Part shown: piece after piece, positions 25,461-35,322 of the stretch | Layout: every line of letters begins with the position of its first letter | Numbering within the stretch: position 1 is the stretch's first letter | Assembly (NCBI GenBank): GCA_025808555.1 | Contig: CP075526.1 | Coordinates: 1,464,712 to 1,528,711 of the forward strand | Direction: 5' to 3' | From: Anaerolineales bacterium | Lineage (GTDB): Bacteria > Chloroflexota > Anaerolineae > Anaerolineales > UBA11579 | Length of the DNA stretch: 64,000 nucleotides | Made by a program: the position numbers and the translations under genes | Notes under the pieces: model-generated | The model's input: only the letters and a program-made list of their open reading frames with translations | Database searches by the model: none | What the model was told of the DNA's origin: nothing

Positions 25461-27392
25461 ATGGCCAAAAAGAGCCCCGCACGCAAGAAAACTGAGACGC
25501 CCAAGGCCAGTTTGCGCGGCGTGGCCTACCGGCCCACGCCGGATGTTGTTGCCCAGGCTAATCTCAAAAATTGGGAGAGCATGGCGCGCAAAGCCAACCG
25601 CGACCTGGAAGGGTTCTGGGAAGCTGAGGCGCGCGAGCTCGAATGGTACAAGCCCTGGAAGAAAGTACTGGATGGCTCCAAGGCGCCGTTTTACAAGTGG
25701 TTCACGGGTTCGCGCGTCAACATTGTGCACAACGCCGTAGATCGCCATCTCCACACCCATCGTAAGAACAAACTGGCCCTGATATGGGAAAGCGAAGACG
25801 GCAAAGAAGAGCACAGCTATTCTTACTACAAGCTGAGCCGCGAGGTTTCGCGCATGGCCAGCATCATCAAGTCCATGGGTGTGCACAAGGGCGACCGGGT
25901 CACGATCTACATGGGACGCATTCCCGAAGCGGTATTCGCCATGCTGGCCTGCGCCAAGATCGGCGCGGTGCATTCGGTGGTGTTCGGCGGCTTCTCGGTG
26001 GACGCGCTGCAAAGCCGCATTGAAGACAGCCAGTCCAAGCTGCTGATCACCTGTGATGGCAGCTACCAGAACGGCAAACGCATTGAGCTCAAGCAGATCG
26101 CCGACGCCGCCCTGCAGCGCAGCCCCAGCGTGCAGAATGTGCTGGTGGTGCAGCGCACCGCGCACGAGGTCAACATGCAGCCGGAGCGCGACCACTGGTA
26201 TCACGAGTTGCTCGAGACGCCAGTGGCCCAAGAGCGCTTCCCGACCGAGCCGATGGACGCCGAAGACCCGCTGTTCATCCTGTATACCTCCGGCTCCACC
26301 GGTCGGCCGAAGGCGATCGTGCATACCCACGGCGGCTACATGGTGGGCACCTACACCACGCTCAAGTATGTGTTCGACATCAAGGAAGAGGATCGCTACT
26401 GGTGCGCGGCAGATCCAGGCTGGATCACGGGCCACTCCTACATTGTGTATGGGCCGCTGCTCAATGGGGCTACCAGTTTTCTGTACGAAGGCGGGCCGGC
26501 GTTCCCCAACCCGGGCCGCTGGTGGCAGCTTATCGAACGCTATGGCATCACCATCCTCTACACCGCGCCCACCGCCATCCGTGGCCTGATGCGCTTTGGT
26601 GACGACTGGCCGAAGCAGTACGACCTCTCCAGCTTGCGGTTGCTGGGCTCGGTAGGTGAGCCGATCAATCCGGAGGCGTGGCGCTGGTACTTCAACGTGG
26701 TGGGCAAGAAACGCTGCCCGATCATGGACACCTGGTGGCAGACCGAGACCGGCATGTTCATGATCACGCCGACGCCGGTGGTGCCGCTCAAGCCGGGCTC
26801 GGGCGCCAAACCGTTCTTCGGCCAGGTGGCCGAAATTCTGGACGAGGCGGGCAAGCCGGTGAAGGATGGCGAGGAAGGCTACCTGGTGCTGACGCGGCCG
26901 TGGCCGGCCATGCTGCGCGGCATCTATGGCGACCCGGAGCGCTATGTCAAGCAATATTGGAGCACATACCCTGGCAAGTACATGACCGGCGATTCGGCGC
27001 GACGCGATAAGGATGGTTATTACTGGATCATTGGCCGGGTGGACGATGTCATCAAGGTCTCCGGCCACCGCCTCGGCACCGCCGAGGTCGAGTCGGCCCT
27101 GATCACGCACCCCGCCGTCGCCGAATCGGCCGCCATCGGCCTGCCGCATGACCTGAAAGGGCAGGGCATCCACTGCTTTGTTGTGCTGCGCCAGGACGCG
27201 GTGGCCAGCGACGTGCTGGCTGAAGAATTGCGCCAGCATGTAGCCCAGCACATGGGCGCCATTGCCCGGCCCGAGGATGTGCGCTTTACCGACAAGCTCC
27301 CCAAGACCCGCTCCGGCAAGATCATGCGCCGCGTGCTGAAAGCACGGGCGCAAGGCTTGCCCGAAGGCGATCTGAGCACGCTAGAAGACTAG
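25461..27392 (+). CDS. acs: Acetyl-coenzyme A synthetase
   Basis: 643 residues; activates acetate to acetyl-CoA through acetyl-AMP. The AMP-binding signature YTSGSTGRPKAIVHTHGG, the acetate-pocket Trp in TWWQTETGMFMITP, WPAMLRGIYGD, and the C-terminal KTRSGKIMRR with the lysine that is acetylated in known homologues are present. The N-terminus (MAKKSPARKKTETPK) is a basic stretch longer than usual. The frame is open upstream within glpX, but the ATG at 25461 is the sensible start. With glpX next to it, acetate assimilation and gluconeogenesis are linked. Confidence 0.95.
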   Translation: MAKKSPARKKTETPKASLRGVAYRPTPDVVAQANLKNWESMARKANRDLEGFWEAEARELEWYKPWKKVLDGSKAPFYKWFTGSRVNIVHNAVDRHLHTHRKNKLALIWESEDGKEEHSYSYYKLSREVSRMASIIKSMGVHKGDRVTIYMGRIPEAVFAMLACAKIGAVHSVVFGGFSVDALQSRIEDSQSKLLITCDGSYQNGKRIELKQIADAALQRSPSVQNVLVVQRTAHEVNMQPERDHWYHELLETPVAQERFPTEPMDAEDPLFILYTSGSTGRPKAIVHTHGGYMVGTYTTLKYVFDIKEEDRYWCAADPGWITGHSYIVYGPLLNGATSFLYEGGPAFPNPGRWWQLIERYGITILYTAPTAIRGLMRFGDDWPKQYDLSSLRLLGSVGEPINPEAWRWYFNVVGKKRCPIMDTWWQTETGMFMITPTPVVPLKPGSGAKPFFGQVAEILDEAGKPVKDGEEGYLVLTRPWPAMLRGIYGDPERYVKQYWSTYPGKYMTGDSARRDKDGYYWIIGRVDDVIKVSGHRLGTAEVESALITHPAVAESAAIGLPHDLKGQGIHCFVVLRQDAVASDVLAEELRQHVAQHMGAIARPEDVRFTDKLPKTRSGKIMRRVLKARAQGLPEGDLSTLED

Positions 27393-27414
27393 TTTTGGCG
27401 CGCCCAGACCCAAA

Positions 27415-27443
27415 TTGACACTGGGATAGGGCGATGGTATAGT
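27415..27443 (+). promoter_or_regulatory. metK promoter
   Basis: Perfect TTGACA (27415-27420), 17-base spacer, TATAGT (27438-27443). Predicted start near 27450, just upstream of the riboswitch. Confidence 0.85.
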
Positions 27444-27487
27444 CTCGCCCGACAACTGAATATTGCCCAGCGTGCCAAATCGGCATG

Positions 27488-27593
27488 CATTTCATCCAGA
27501 GAGGTTGAGGGAATCGGCCCGTTGAAACCTCGGCAACCCCCGTTTACGGAAGGTGCCAATTCCGACAGAAAAGTTCTGGAAGATGAGAGGGAG
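27488..27593 (+). promoter_or_regulatory. SAM-I (S-box) riboswitch aptamer
   Basis: The conserved core AGAGAGGTTGAGGGAATCGG, then CCCGTTGAAACCTCGGCAACC and GGTGCCAATTCCGACAGAA, is present in order. TTTCATCC at the 5' end and GATGAG at the 3' end form the closing P1 stem. Such RNAs bind S-adenosylmethionine. Placed before metK, high SAM should shut down SAM synthesis. Confidence 0.93.
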
Positions 27594-27603
27594 CAAGCCT
27601 GTG

Positions 27604-27639
27604 ATTTGCCCTTCTCTGCTGTCTTAAGGGCAAATTTTT
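27604..27639 (+). terminator. Riboswitch expression-platform terminator
   Basis: ATTTGCCCTT / AAGGGCAAAT stem (10 bp) followed by TTTTT, 10 bases after the aptamer and 21 bases before metK. Ligand-dependent premature termination is the expected mechanism. Confidence 0.88.
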
Positions 27640-27660
27640 GTTTAACGGAGGCTTGTTGTT

Positions 27661-28872
<1,212 letters not shown>

Positions 28873-28948
28873 AGTTCGCTTCGCGAACCCTTTGGCCTTG
28901 CTGCTCAGCTTTGCGGAGCGACGCAACGCCAGCCTGATAGACAAAAAG

Positions 28949-28975
28949 AGAGCGGTGCATATGCACCGCTCTTTT
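28949..28975 (+). terminator. Rho-independent terminator after metK
   Basis: Perfect palindrome AGAGCGGTGCAT / ATGCACCGCTCT flanked by A and T runs. A short GTTCGC-TTC-GCGAAC hairpin lies right after the metK stop (28874-28888). Confidence 0.85.
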
Positions 28976-28984
28976 GTAATTCCC

Positions 28985-29017
28985 GTCATTCCGAACGAGC
29001 TTGCGAGTGAGGAATCC
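28985..29017. repeat. GTCATTCCGA...GAGGAATCC intergenic motif
   Basis: ATTCC (28988-28992) and GGAAT (29011-29015) arms around an AACGAGCTTGCGAGTGA core. This matches another dispersed intergenic motif known from many genomes; a related piece is near 17873. Confidence 0.5.
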
Positions 29018-29090
29018 TTGGGACAAGAAGTTCAAGTCAATTCTGAAGGCGCCTTTTTTAAGCTGACCGTTGATAGCTGAAAGCTACCAG

Positions 29091-29414
29091 CTATATATGC
29101 GGCTCGACCTTGCCTTGGATCTTGTCCTTCGGCTGGTAGCCGGTCATGCGCTCCACGATCTTGCCGTTTTTGAACAGCATCGTGGTGGGTACGCTAAGCA
29201 CCTGATAATCCTGGGTAAGCTGGGCGGCCTCATCTACATCCAACTTGACTACGCTGATGCTGTCGCCCCATTCGCCGGCCAGTTCTTCGAGCACGGGTTC
29301 CAGGATGCGGCAGGGTTGGCACCATACCGCACCAAATTCCACCAAAACGGGCTTCTCGGCTTGCAGCACTTCGCCTTCAAAACTCTGGCTGTCGATCGCT
29401 TTCAGGGTGCTCAT
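29091..29414 (-). CDS. trxA: Thioredoxin with unusual WCQPC active site
   Basis: 107 residues, single thioredoxin domain, cytoplasmic. The fold motifs VLVEFGAVWCQPCRILEP, VKLDVDE and the cis-Pro loop SVPTTMLFKNG are all there, but the canonical WCGPC is W-C32-Q-P-C35. The dipeptide between the cysteines tunes redox potential, so this protein may not behave like housekeeping thioredoxin. A GGAG site lies just upstream of the ATG. The start at 29414 is chosen over the longer open frame. Confidence 0.93.
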   Translation of the reverse strand: MSTLKAIDSQSFEGEVLQAEKPVLVEFGAVWCQPCRILEPVLEELAGEWGDSISVVKLDVDEAAQLTQDYQVLSVPTTMLFKNGKIVERMTGYQPKDKIQGKVEPHI

Positions 29415-29520
29415 GGCTCTCCGTGGGGTAGTGGGCCACGCGGCGCGCGGGGATGGAATACTAGCAAGCGCCCGCGGGCCTGTCAAGCACAGGCAGCTAC
29501 AGGCGTCCCTGTGCGCATGA

Positions 29521-29526
29521 TAAAAT
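29521..29526 (+). promoter_or_regulatory. -10 box of tRNA-Lys
   Basis: TAAAAT, 10 bases before the first base of the mature tRNA. No clear -35. Confidence 0.4.
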
Positions 29527-29536
29527 TGCCTCTTAC

Positions 29537-29608
29537 GGACGCGTAGCTCAATGGCAGAGCAGTGGCCTTTTAAGCCAACGGTTGCAGGTTCGACTCCTGT
29601 CGCGTCCA
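29537..29608 (+). tRNA. tRNA-Lys (TTT anticodon)
   Basis: 72 bases fold as a cloverleaf: acceptor GGACGCG/CGCGTCC, D stem GCTC/GAGC, anticodon loop CTTTTAA with TTT at 34-36, T arm GCAGG-TTCGACT-CCTGT. CCA is not encoded. Immediately followed by a terminator, so it is a single-gene transcript. Confidence 0.95.
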
Positions 29609-29611
29609 TGT

Positions 29612-29643
29612 AAAAAGACCGCAGCAATTGCTGCGGTCTTTTT
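29612..29643 (+). terminator. Terminator of tRNA-Lys
   Basis: AAAAAGACCGCAGCAA / TTGCTGCGGTCTTTTT, a perfect 16-bp palindrome beginning 4 bases after the tRNA. Confidence 0.9.
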
Positions 29644-29861
29644 TGTTTCACGCAACCAGCGAAACGATCAACGCGGCTGGCACTACAAAGATCGAGTAAA
29701 TATGCACCAAAACCCAGTCCAATCAGGGCAAGCAGCAAAGAATAATTTTTTATTGATACGCATAGGTTTGCCTTCGTGCCGGTATGATGCGCGGCCACTG
29801 GGCGCAGCTCTAGCGCAGCGGTGTAGCGGCATCTTCAAAAGAGATTGGAAACTTTGGCGCA

Positions 29862-29867
29862 TATAAT
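29862..29867 (+). promoter_or_regulatory. -10 box of SDR gene
   Basis: TATAAT in ATATAATTCC; the gap to the ATG at 29899 is 31 bases, so this is one of the clear TATAAT promoters in the window that is not leaderless. Confidence 0.5.
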
Positions 29868-29898
29868 TCCGCACAGCTTTGACAGCGATGGAGACGTG

Positions 29899-30885
29899 AT
29901 GACGAACCTGGTAACCGGCGGTACTGGATTTATTGGCGGGCATATTGTGGAGCAGCTGCTGGCGGATGGCCAGCCCGTGCGCGTGCTGGCCCGGCGCAGC
30001 AGCACGATCGGCGAACACCTGAAAGGCGCTGAGATCGTCTACGGCGATGTGCTCGACAAGGACTCGCTGACCCAGGCCATGCAAGGCGTACACACGCTGT
30101 ACCACGCTGCCGCCCAGTTCGACACATGGACGGCCGACCCGCAGTTGATGCTGGAGACGGCCAACCAGGGTACCTGCAACGTGCTCGACGCCGCCCTGGC
30201 CGCCGGCGTGCGCAAGGTGCTGCACACCAGCTCCGGGGCCGTGTTTGGCTTGCCGCGCAATCAAACGGTGACGGAGGCCAGCGCGGCTGGCCCACTGCCG
30301 GATGTGTACTATCGTTCCAAGCAAGAATCTGAAGATCTGGCCCGCAGCTATATCGCCAAAGGGCTCGACATCGTGTTCCTTAACCCATCCAATGTATACG
30401 GCCCGCGTGACACCAAGCCGCTGGGCCGCTCGATCGTAGCTCTGCTCAATGGCACGTTGCCCTCGGCGTGGCATGCCACTTTCGCCATCGTATATGTGGT
30501 GGATGTCGCCCGGGCGCATATTCTCGCCGCCAAGAAGGCAGCCGCCGGTGAGCGCTTCATCCTGGCTGAGCAGAACATTGGCTACAAAGAGTTCTTCGGC
30601 CAGGTGGTGGCGCTGAGCGGTGGCAAGCTGCCGCCGTTTCTGCCCGGGCCTATGATTCATGCCACCGCCATCCTGATGGAAGGGCTCTCTCGGCTGACGG
30701 GCAAGCTACCGCTGGTTTCAGTGATGCAATACAAGTCGGGCACGCAGGGCACATTGTTCGACGGCAGCAAGGCCCAGCGTGAGCTGGGGCTCGCGTATAC
30801 GCCGCTGCAAGAGGCGTTGCGCACCACGCTGGCCTGGTATTGGCAGCACGGCGATTTGAAGCGCAAGCCAACCTTTCTCGACTAG
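29899..30885 (+). CDS. NAD(P)-dependent epimerase/reductase, extended SDR family
   Basis: 328 residues. Rossmann dinucleotide loop TGGTGFIGG at the N-terminus, Asp/Arg region GDVLDKDSL, catalytic Tyr and Lys in YYRSKQE, and the NPSNVYGPRD motif. Related to the dihydroflavonol-reductase/sterol-dehydrogenase type of extended SDR; substrate unknown. A TATAAT at 29862-29867 predicts a leader of about 25 nt. ATG 29899 is chosen since it opens the Rossmann strand; a GTG one codon earlier is possible. It converges on the next gene with 3 bases between stops. Confidence 0.9.
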   Translation: MTNLVTGGTGFIGGHIVEQLLADGQPVRVLARRSSTIGEHLKGAEIVYGDVLDKDSLTQAMQGVHTLYHAAAQFDTWTADPQLMLETANQGTCNVLDAALAAGVRKVLHTSSGAVFGLPRNQTVTEASAAGPLPDVYYRSKQESEDLARSYIAKGLDIVFLNPSNVYGPRDTKPLGRSIVALLNGTLPSAWHATFAIVYVVDVARAHILAAKKAAAGERFILAEQNIGYKEFFGQVVALSGGKLPPFLPGPMIHATAILMEGLSRLTGKLPLVSVMQYKSGTQGTLFDGSKAQRELGLAYTPLQEALRTTLAWYWQHGDLKRKPTFLD

Positions 30886-30888
30886 CGG

Positions 30889-31950
30889 TTAGGGCTGCGC
30901 GTCCTTCACATACAGGTCAAAAAATTCAACCGAGCGGCGAATGGCCGCAGGGAAATAGTTGACGATGTTGTGGTCATCGCCATCGTAAATAAAGAGCTCG
31001 GCGATCTGGCCTGCGGCGCGGGCCTGCTCTGCCACCTGGTAGGACATCAACACCGGCACGGTGGCGTCGCTGGTGCCGTGGTGTAACTGCAGCGGGCCGG
31101 AGAGCTCGGCAAGGTAGCTGTTGGCCGAGATCGACGCCCAGAATTCAGGGTTAGAGGTGGGCGGGCCGTAATTCTCCAGCAGGCTGCGCGTGCCAAAGCG
31201 CGGGCGGCCGTTGATATCCACCATGTCTGCATAGGCGGAGATGACTCCCGCCCAGATGACCCCTGCCTTGATGTCCGCATCTACCACCATGGCGCGCAGG
31301 GTGATGTAGCCGCCCATCGAATGGCCCCACATGCCAATACGGTTCGGGTCAGCGTCCGGGTAGGCTTTCAGCGCCGCGGTGGCGTTGAGCACATCAATGA
31401 CGTAGTCGGGATTGCCGTAGGCGCCGCGGGCCACGCCCTCCGAGCGGTCATGGCCGCGGTAGTCAGGACGGAAGACGATGTAGTCGGCCCGCGAAAAGCG
31501 CTCCATGTAGGCTAGGTAACGCTCGGTGGTGCGGTAGACCGCCGGTGCGATATAGCCGTGATTGAAGATGACCACCGGCCAGCCGCTTTCGGGCTTCTCG
31601 CCAAAGGGGATGGTCAGCAGGCCGTAGAGCTTAAGCCCATCCGAACTATACGATGCGATGTAACGTGAATAGTTGCCGCCATTTTCAAGCGTTTCTTCGA
31701 TGATGAGCTCCGAGGCCGGGTATTGGCGCTGGCGCAGGTATTCGATGCTGAGCGGGTGGGGCGGGACCGGTGTGGCGGTGGGAGTAAGGGTTGGCGTGGG
31801 GGTGACGCTGGACGTCAAGGTCGCCGTCGCCGTGACCAGCGCGATCTGCGGGCCGGGCAGGCTGGCCGGGTTGCCCGCCAGCGGGAAGTTGCACGCCGTC
31901 AGCGCAAGACACAGCAGCACAAACGCCCGGCTACCCAGCCACGCTCTCAT
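30889..31950 (-). CDS. Alpha/beta-hydrolase lipoprotein, prolyl-oligopeptidase-like
   Basis: 353 residues. A signal peptide with lipobox LTAC (lipid Cys20) is followed by a Thr/Pro-rich linker (about 40-65), so the enzyme is tethered outside the cell. The hydrolase domain has the nucleophile elbow GHSMGG, an FNHGY oxyanion region, DYRGHDRSEG and a late DGDDHNI with the presumed catalytic His. This pattern fits dipeptidyl-aminopeptidase/acylaminoacyl-peptidase relatives; peptide or ester substrate is unknown. The ATG at 31950 is 7 bases after TACACT, so it is probably leaderless. Confidence 0.88.
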   Translation of the reverse strand: MRAWLGSRAFVLLCLALTACNFPLAGNPASLPGPQIALVTATATLTSSVTPTPTLTPTATPVPPHPLSIEYLRQRQYPASELIIEETLENGGNYSRYIASYSSDGLKLYGLLTIPFGEKPESGWPVVIFNHGYIAPAVYRTTERYLAYMERFSRADYIVFRPDYRGHDRSEGVARGAYGNPDYVIDVLNATAALKAYPDADPNRIGMWGHSMGGYITLRAMVVDADIKAGVIWAGVISAYADMVDINGRPRFGTRSLLENYGPPTSNPEFWASISANSYLAELSGPLQLHHGTSDATVPVLMSYQVAEQARAAGQIAELFIYDGDDHNIVNYFPAAIRRSVEFFDLYVKDAQP

Positions 31951-31957
31951 GGGAAAA

Positions 31958-31963
31958 AGTGTA
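31958..31963 (-). promoter_or_regulatory. -10 box of hydrolase gene (leaderless)
   Basis: TACACT on the minus strand, 7 bases from the ATG at 31950. Confidence 0.4.
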
Positions 31964-32242
31964 CCCAAGCCCATCGCCCCTGGGCTACCCCCGGCGACAC
32001 TCATCAGAAGACCACTTCCTTGACATGTACTGCGGTTTCTCCTGATCTGCTCCAGGTTCTGCTACATTCCAAGGCTTGGGGGTCAAAATGAGTATCCGTC
32101 ACCAATGCGGCTGCGCAGGTCGCTACCATGCGCTCCTTGTCAGCTTGCCAGAATGCCAAAAAGTTTTAACCAATCCGTCGGGAAGTTAAAAGTGCAAACT
32201 TTACGGGGGAAAGTATTAACCCCAGGTGCAAACTTTGGCGCC

Positions 32243-32893
32243 CTATGCGGCAGCGGCGTGCAGCTCTCGCCAGATCTGGTCCAGCGCCTGGCGGAAGGCC
32301 TCGGCGCCTTGGGCGCCCGAGGCAGCATACTTGTTGTCGAAGACAAAGAAGGGCACGCCATGAATGCCATATTGGGCCGCCTGGTCAATATCGGCCTGTA
32401 CTTCGGCGGTGTAGGCGTCCGACTCCAGCGCGGCGCGGGCCGCCACAGGGTCCAGCCCCACTTCGCCGGCCAGCTGCACCAGCGTGTCAATGTCGGCGGT
32501 GTTGAGCCCGTCGGTGAAATAGGCCTTGAACAAGCGCGCCAGCATGGCCTCCTGCTTGTCGTTGGCCGCAGCAAAGTGCACCAGGCGGTGCGCGTGCAGA
32601 GAGTTGACCAGCTTGGCGTCCTGGTGGTTCATGCTGAGGCCCAGGCCGGCAAACATTTGCGCCACCTGCTGGTTCATTTGGTCAGCCTGCGCTTCGCTGA
32701 TGCCGCGCTTGGCCGCCAGCATGGCGTTGATGCTTTGCTTCGGTTTAAACGGAGTGGTGGGGTCAAGCTGAAAGCTGTGATGCACGATCTGCACTTGGTC
32801 TTTGTGCTCAAACGCATCCAACGCCTGGTTGAGTTGGGTTGTGCCCGCATAGCAGAATGGGCAGGCAATGTCGCTCCAGATATCGATCTTCAT
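32243..32893 (-). CDS. FrnE-like DsbA-family oxidoreductase
   Basis: 216 residues, cytoplasmic (no signal). The thioredoxin fold opens with MKIDIWSDIACPFCYAG, active site C11-P-F-C14, includes the helical insert with DAKLVNSLHAHRLVHFAA and closes with GIHGVPFFVFDNKYAASGAQ. This is the 2-hydroxychromene-2-carboxylate isomerase/FrnE branch of DsbA-like proteins, reported to work as cytosolic disulfide oxidoreductases. The ATG is 6 bases after a minus-strand TATAAT (32900-32905), so leaderless. Confidence 0.93.
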   Translation of the reverse strand: MKIDIWSDIACPFCYAGTTQLNQALDAFEHKDQVQIVHHSFQLDPTTPFKPKQSINAMLAAKRGISEAQADQMNQQVAQMFAGLGLSMNHQDAKLVNSLHAHRLVHFAAANDKQEAMLARLFKAYFTDGLNTADIDTLVQLAGEVGLDPVAARAALESDAYTAEVQADIDQAAQYGIHGVPFFVFDNKYAASGAQGAEAFRQALDQIWRELHAAAA

Positions 32894-32899
32894 ATTCGG

Positions 32900-32905
32900 A
32901 TTATA
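32900..32905 (-). promoter_or_regulatory. -10 box of frnE-like gene (leaderless)
   Basis: Perfect TATAAT on the minus strand, 6 bases before the start ATG. Confidence 0.6.
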
Positions 32906-33131
32906 TCGGCGCGGCGGTGAGATGTATGTGTTTTGTTGATTTGGCCGTGAAAACAATACAGTATCCCCTGTGCCTGTCCCTGGCACATATCAGATATGTA
33001 AGAGCTAGTGCTTTTTGGCTGGTTAATCGATTGCAAGTCGCCTACGCAGCAAGATGATCACGTTCACGCACTTGGCGGTTAGAATACTTACGTCAAACGA
33101 GGTGCAAATTGCTAGGAGGAACGCAAATTCT

Positions 33132-34217
33132 ATGAATCGTCATGACCTGCTTCTGTTGCAACAAATGCGAGGGTACCCAGCAGTTACTGTAACTCTCCCA
33201 GTCCACCGCACCTCTCCTGAGAACAAGCAAGACCGTATTCGTCTCAAGAATCTGCTTAATAAGCTTGCTGAACGGCTGTCTACCGAGTTCTCTCAACGAG
33301 AAGTCGAACCTTTGCTGCAGCGCCTGAGTGCGCTCAGCGACGAGATCAATTTTAACAATACTCTTGACGGCCTGGTCCTGTTTGCAAATCATGATTTTGG
33401 GCGCGCCGTTCATTTACCTTTCACGCTGAAAGAGCGTGTAGTAGTTGATGAAACTTTTTTCACGCGAGATGTGGTCTTCGCCATGAACCGCACGTCACGC
33501 TATTGGGTTTTAGTGCTTAGTGAACAACCTACGCGCTTGTATCAGGGCGTGAAGCAAGACCTTGTGGAGGTTCTGGAAGAGGGTTTTCCGCTAGCGCATA
33601 CGGGACCGGGTGGCGAGACGTCTGTAGCCGGCGGATATGGGGTACGCGTCTCGGTCGTTCGAGATGAGAACCATCGTAAGTTCTTCCGGCAGGTTGATGA
33701 TGCGCTTAAGACTTTCATGAGAGATGACCCGCTGCCTCTGGCCGTGGTAGGCGTGGACCGCTACTTGGCCTTCTTCAACGAAGTGAGCCAGCATACCAAT
33801 GCGGTTGTGGCGCAGCTGGCTGGAAGCCATGATGAGACCAGCCCGCACGAATTGGCGAAGCTGGTTTGGCCCCTGGTCAAAGAGAGCTTGGCAAACCAAC
33901 GTCTGCAGATTTTTGATGATTTGGAGAAGGCTATAGGCCAGCGCAAGGTAGTTTCTACGATTGAAGAGGTTTGGCGTGAGGCCCTTGATGGCCGCGGCCA
34001 CGTCTTAGTTGTTGAAGAGGATTTTCATTATCCGGCGCGGGTGGATCAAACCGGCCGCCATTTACATAGTGCGGATGATATGGGGGCGCCTGGAGTTATT
34101 GATGACGCCGTGGATGATGTGATTGAAATGGTGCTGCTTAAGCAAGGGCAGGTGGTCTTTGTGGAAAAAGACACCTTGTCTGTGCACCGGGGCATAGCTA
34201 TGATTTTGCGCTACTAA
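33132..34217 (+). CDS. baeRF-like (bacterial archaeo-eukaryotic release factor-related) protein
   Basis: 361 residues, soluble. The layout (N-terminal domain with AVTVTLPVHRTSPENKQDRIRLKNLL, central VLVLSEQPTRLYQG...GVDRYLAFFNEV, C-terminal LDGRGHVLVVEEDFHYPA with VIEMVLLKQGQVVFVEK) is that of baeRF proteins, distant relatives of eRF1 proposed to act on ribosomes. No GGQ peptide-release motif is seen. AGGAGG at 33114-33119 fixes the ATG. Local GC is about 50% against about 60-65% in neighbours, suggesting a different history. A TAGAAT at 33080-33085 is a possible -10. Confidence 0.78.
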   Translation: MNRHDLLLLQQMRGYPAVTVTLPVHRTSPENKQDRIRLKNLLNKLAERLSTEFSQREVEPLLQRLSALSDEINFNNTLDGLVLFANHDFGRAVHLPFTLKERVVVDETFFTRDVVFAMNRTSRYWVLVLSEQPTRLYQGVKQDLVEVLEEGFPLAHTGPGGETSVAGGYGVRVSVVRDENHRKFFRQVDDALKTFMRDDPLPLAVVGVDRYLAFFNEVSQHTNAVVAQLAGSHDETSPHELAKLVWPLVKESLANQRLQIFDDLEKAIGQRKVVSTIEEVWREALDGRGHVLVVEEDFHYPARVDQTGRHLHSADDMGAPGVIDDAVDDVIEMVLLKQGQVVFVEKDTLSVHRGIAMILRY

Positions 34218-34265
34218 AAATAGAAACTAAAAAAGTGTCAGCGCACGGGGCCGACCCACGAGTGC

Positions 34266-35315
34266 TTAGGGGGAGAAGTTTAGCCAAGCATCGTAGACTG
34301 GGCGTTTTTCGCCATCGGCATCGCGCAGGGAGATGCTGCCAAAAAGTTGCACTTCCAGGCTGTCTGGCAATGCGTTGATTGGATTGATGAACAGCCAGTT
34401 CAGGATGCGGATCTCAGCGCAACTAGTGATGCGCGCCAGCGCTTCGACATAGCGCACTTGCACCTGTGGGCTGGCCTCCCACGGCGTTTGCAGTCCCAGT
34501 GTATCGGCCGGCCAGCCGGTCTCCGTGACGGCGATGGGCGTGGCGCCCGTGCGCTGCAGCAAGGGGGCCAGATAGCCATCCGGGATCTCTGCGGGCGTCG
34601 ACGCGCTGAACCACGGGTAGAGCGTGATTCCGAGGATATCTACCTTGGTCATGTCGTGGGCGTCCAGCGCGCCCCAGTGCGGTTCGCTCCAACCGTTGAG
34701 CACGCCAAGCCCGGCCATGCGCTCATACTGAAAAATGGGGCCGACCTGCGTACCGGGCGACGCAGCCTTGATGGCGTCATAAGCCTGGTTGTAGACCTCG
34801 ATCCAGCGTAAATAATCCTTCGGCTGAGCGATGAAGTAGTCATCACTCTCATTGCCCAGGAAGATGTACGGCGGCTGGTGCTGGGTAGCGAAGCCCGCCA
34901 GCATCTCAATGAACAAGGAGCGTGCGCCTGGGTTGCTCCAGTTGTTGGTTGGGTCAGAGGGCAAGTCCAAGTGCAGCTGCGCGTTGCTGCTGCGCCAGCC
35001 GAAGACGATGATGGGCGTGAAGCCGTATTGCGCCGCGGCCAGCATAAGGCCGGCAGCCGCCTGCGGCGGCTGGCCGCTGCTGTCGATCGAATCACGCCAG
35101 GCGCCGTTGAACATGACTGCGCCGTTGGGCAGGCTGGCGACTTCTTCGAGGAATTGTGGGTACTGGCTGAAATCAGCTGGGAAGCCAAGCGGCGAGATGC
35201 CGTAGCCTTTAAGCACAGCGCTGCCCGCCGGAGTGGCGGGCAGCGTGGCAGGTGAGGGAGGCTGTGCGCAGGCGGTGAATAGGGTTGCAATTACAAGCCA
35301 GGCCCAGCGTTTCAT
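34266..35315 (-). CDS. Glycoside-hydrolase-like lipoprotein
   Basis: 349 residues. Lipobox LFTAC (Cys16) predicts an outer-surface lipoprotein. The mature part looks like a TIM barrel: YIFLGNESDDYF carries a possible acid/base Glu after Asn, and AVTETGWPADT near residue 285 carries a possible nucleophile Glu; the NE...ETGWP spacing is typical of clan GH-A enzymes such as GH53/GH17-like proteins. Substrate unknown. It begins 7 bases after the acyl-CoA dehydrogenase stop on the same strand. Confidence 0.75.
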   Translation of the reverse strand: MKRWAWLVIATLFTACAQPPSPATLPATPAGSAVLKGYGISPLGFPADFSQYPQFLEEVASLPNGAVMFNGAWRDSIDSSGQPPQAAAGLMLAAAQYGFTPIIVFGWRSSNAQLHLDLPSDPTNNWSNPGARSLFIEMLAGFATQHQPPYIFLGNESDDYFIAQPKDYLRWIEVYNQAYDAIKAASPGTQVGPIFQYERMAGLGVLNGWSEPHWGALDAHDMTKVDILGITLYPWFSASTPAEIPDGYLAPLLQRTGATPIAVTETGWPADTLGLQTPWEASPQVQVRYVEALARITSCAEIRILNWLFINPINALPDSLEVQLFGSISLRDADGEKRPVYDAWLNFSP

Positions 35316-35322
35316 TGGCTGC

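Noticed and set aside
25416..27353. 645-codon minus-strand open frame opposite acs
   Set aside because: Mirror of the acs codons; rich in His/Arg/Ala with no domain, whereas acs has every expected motif.
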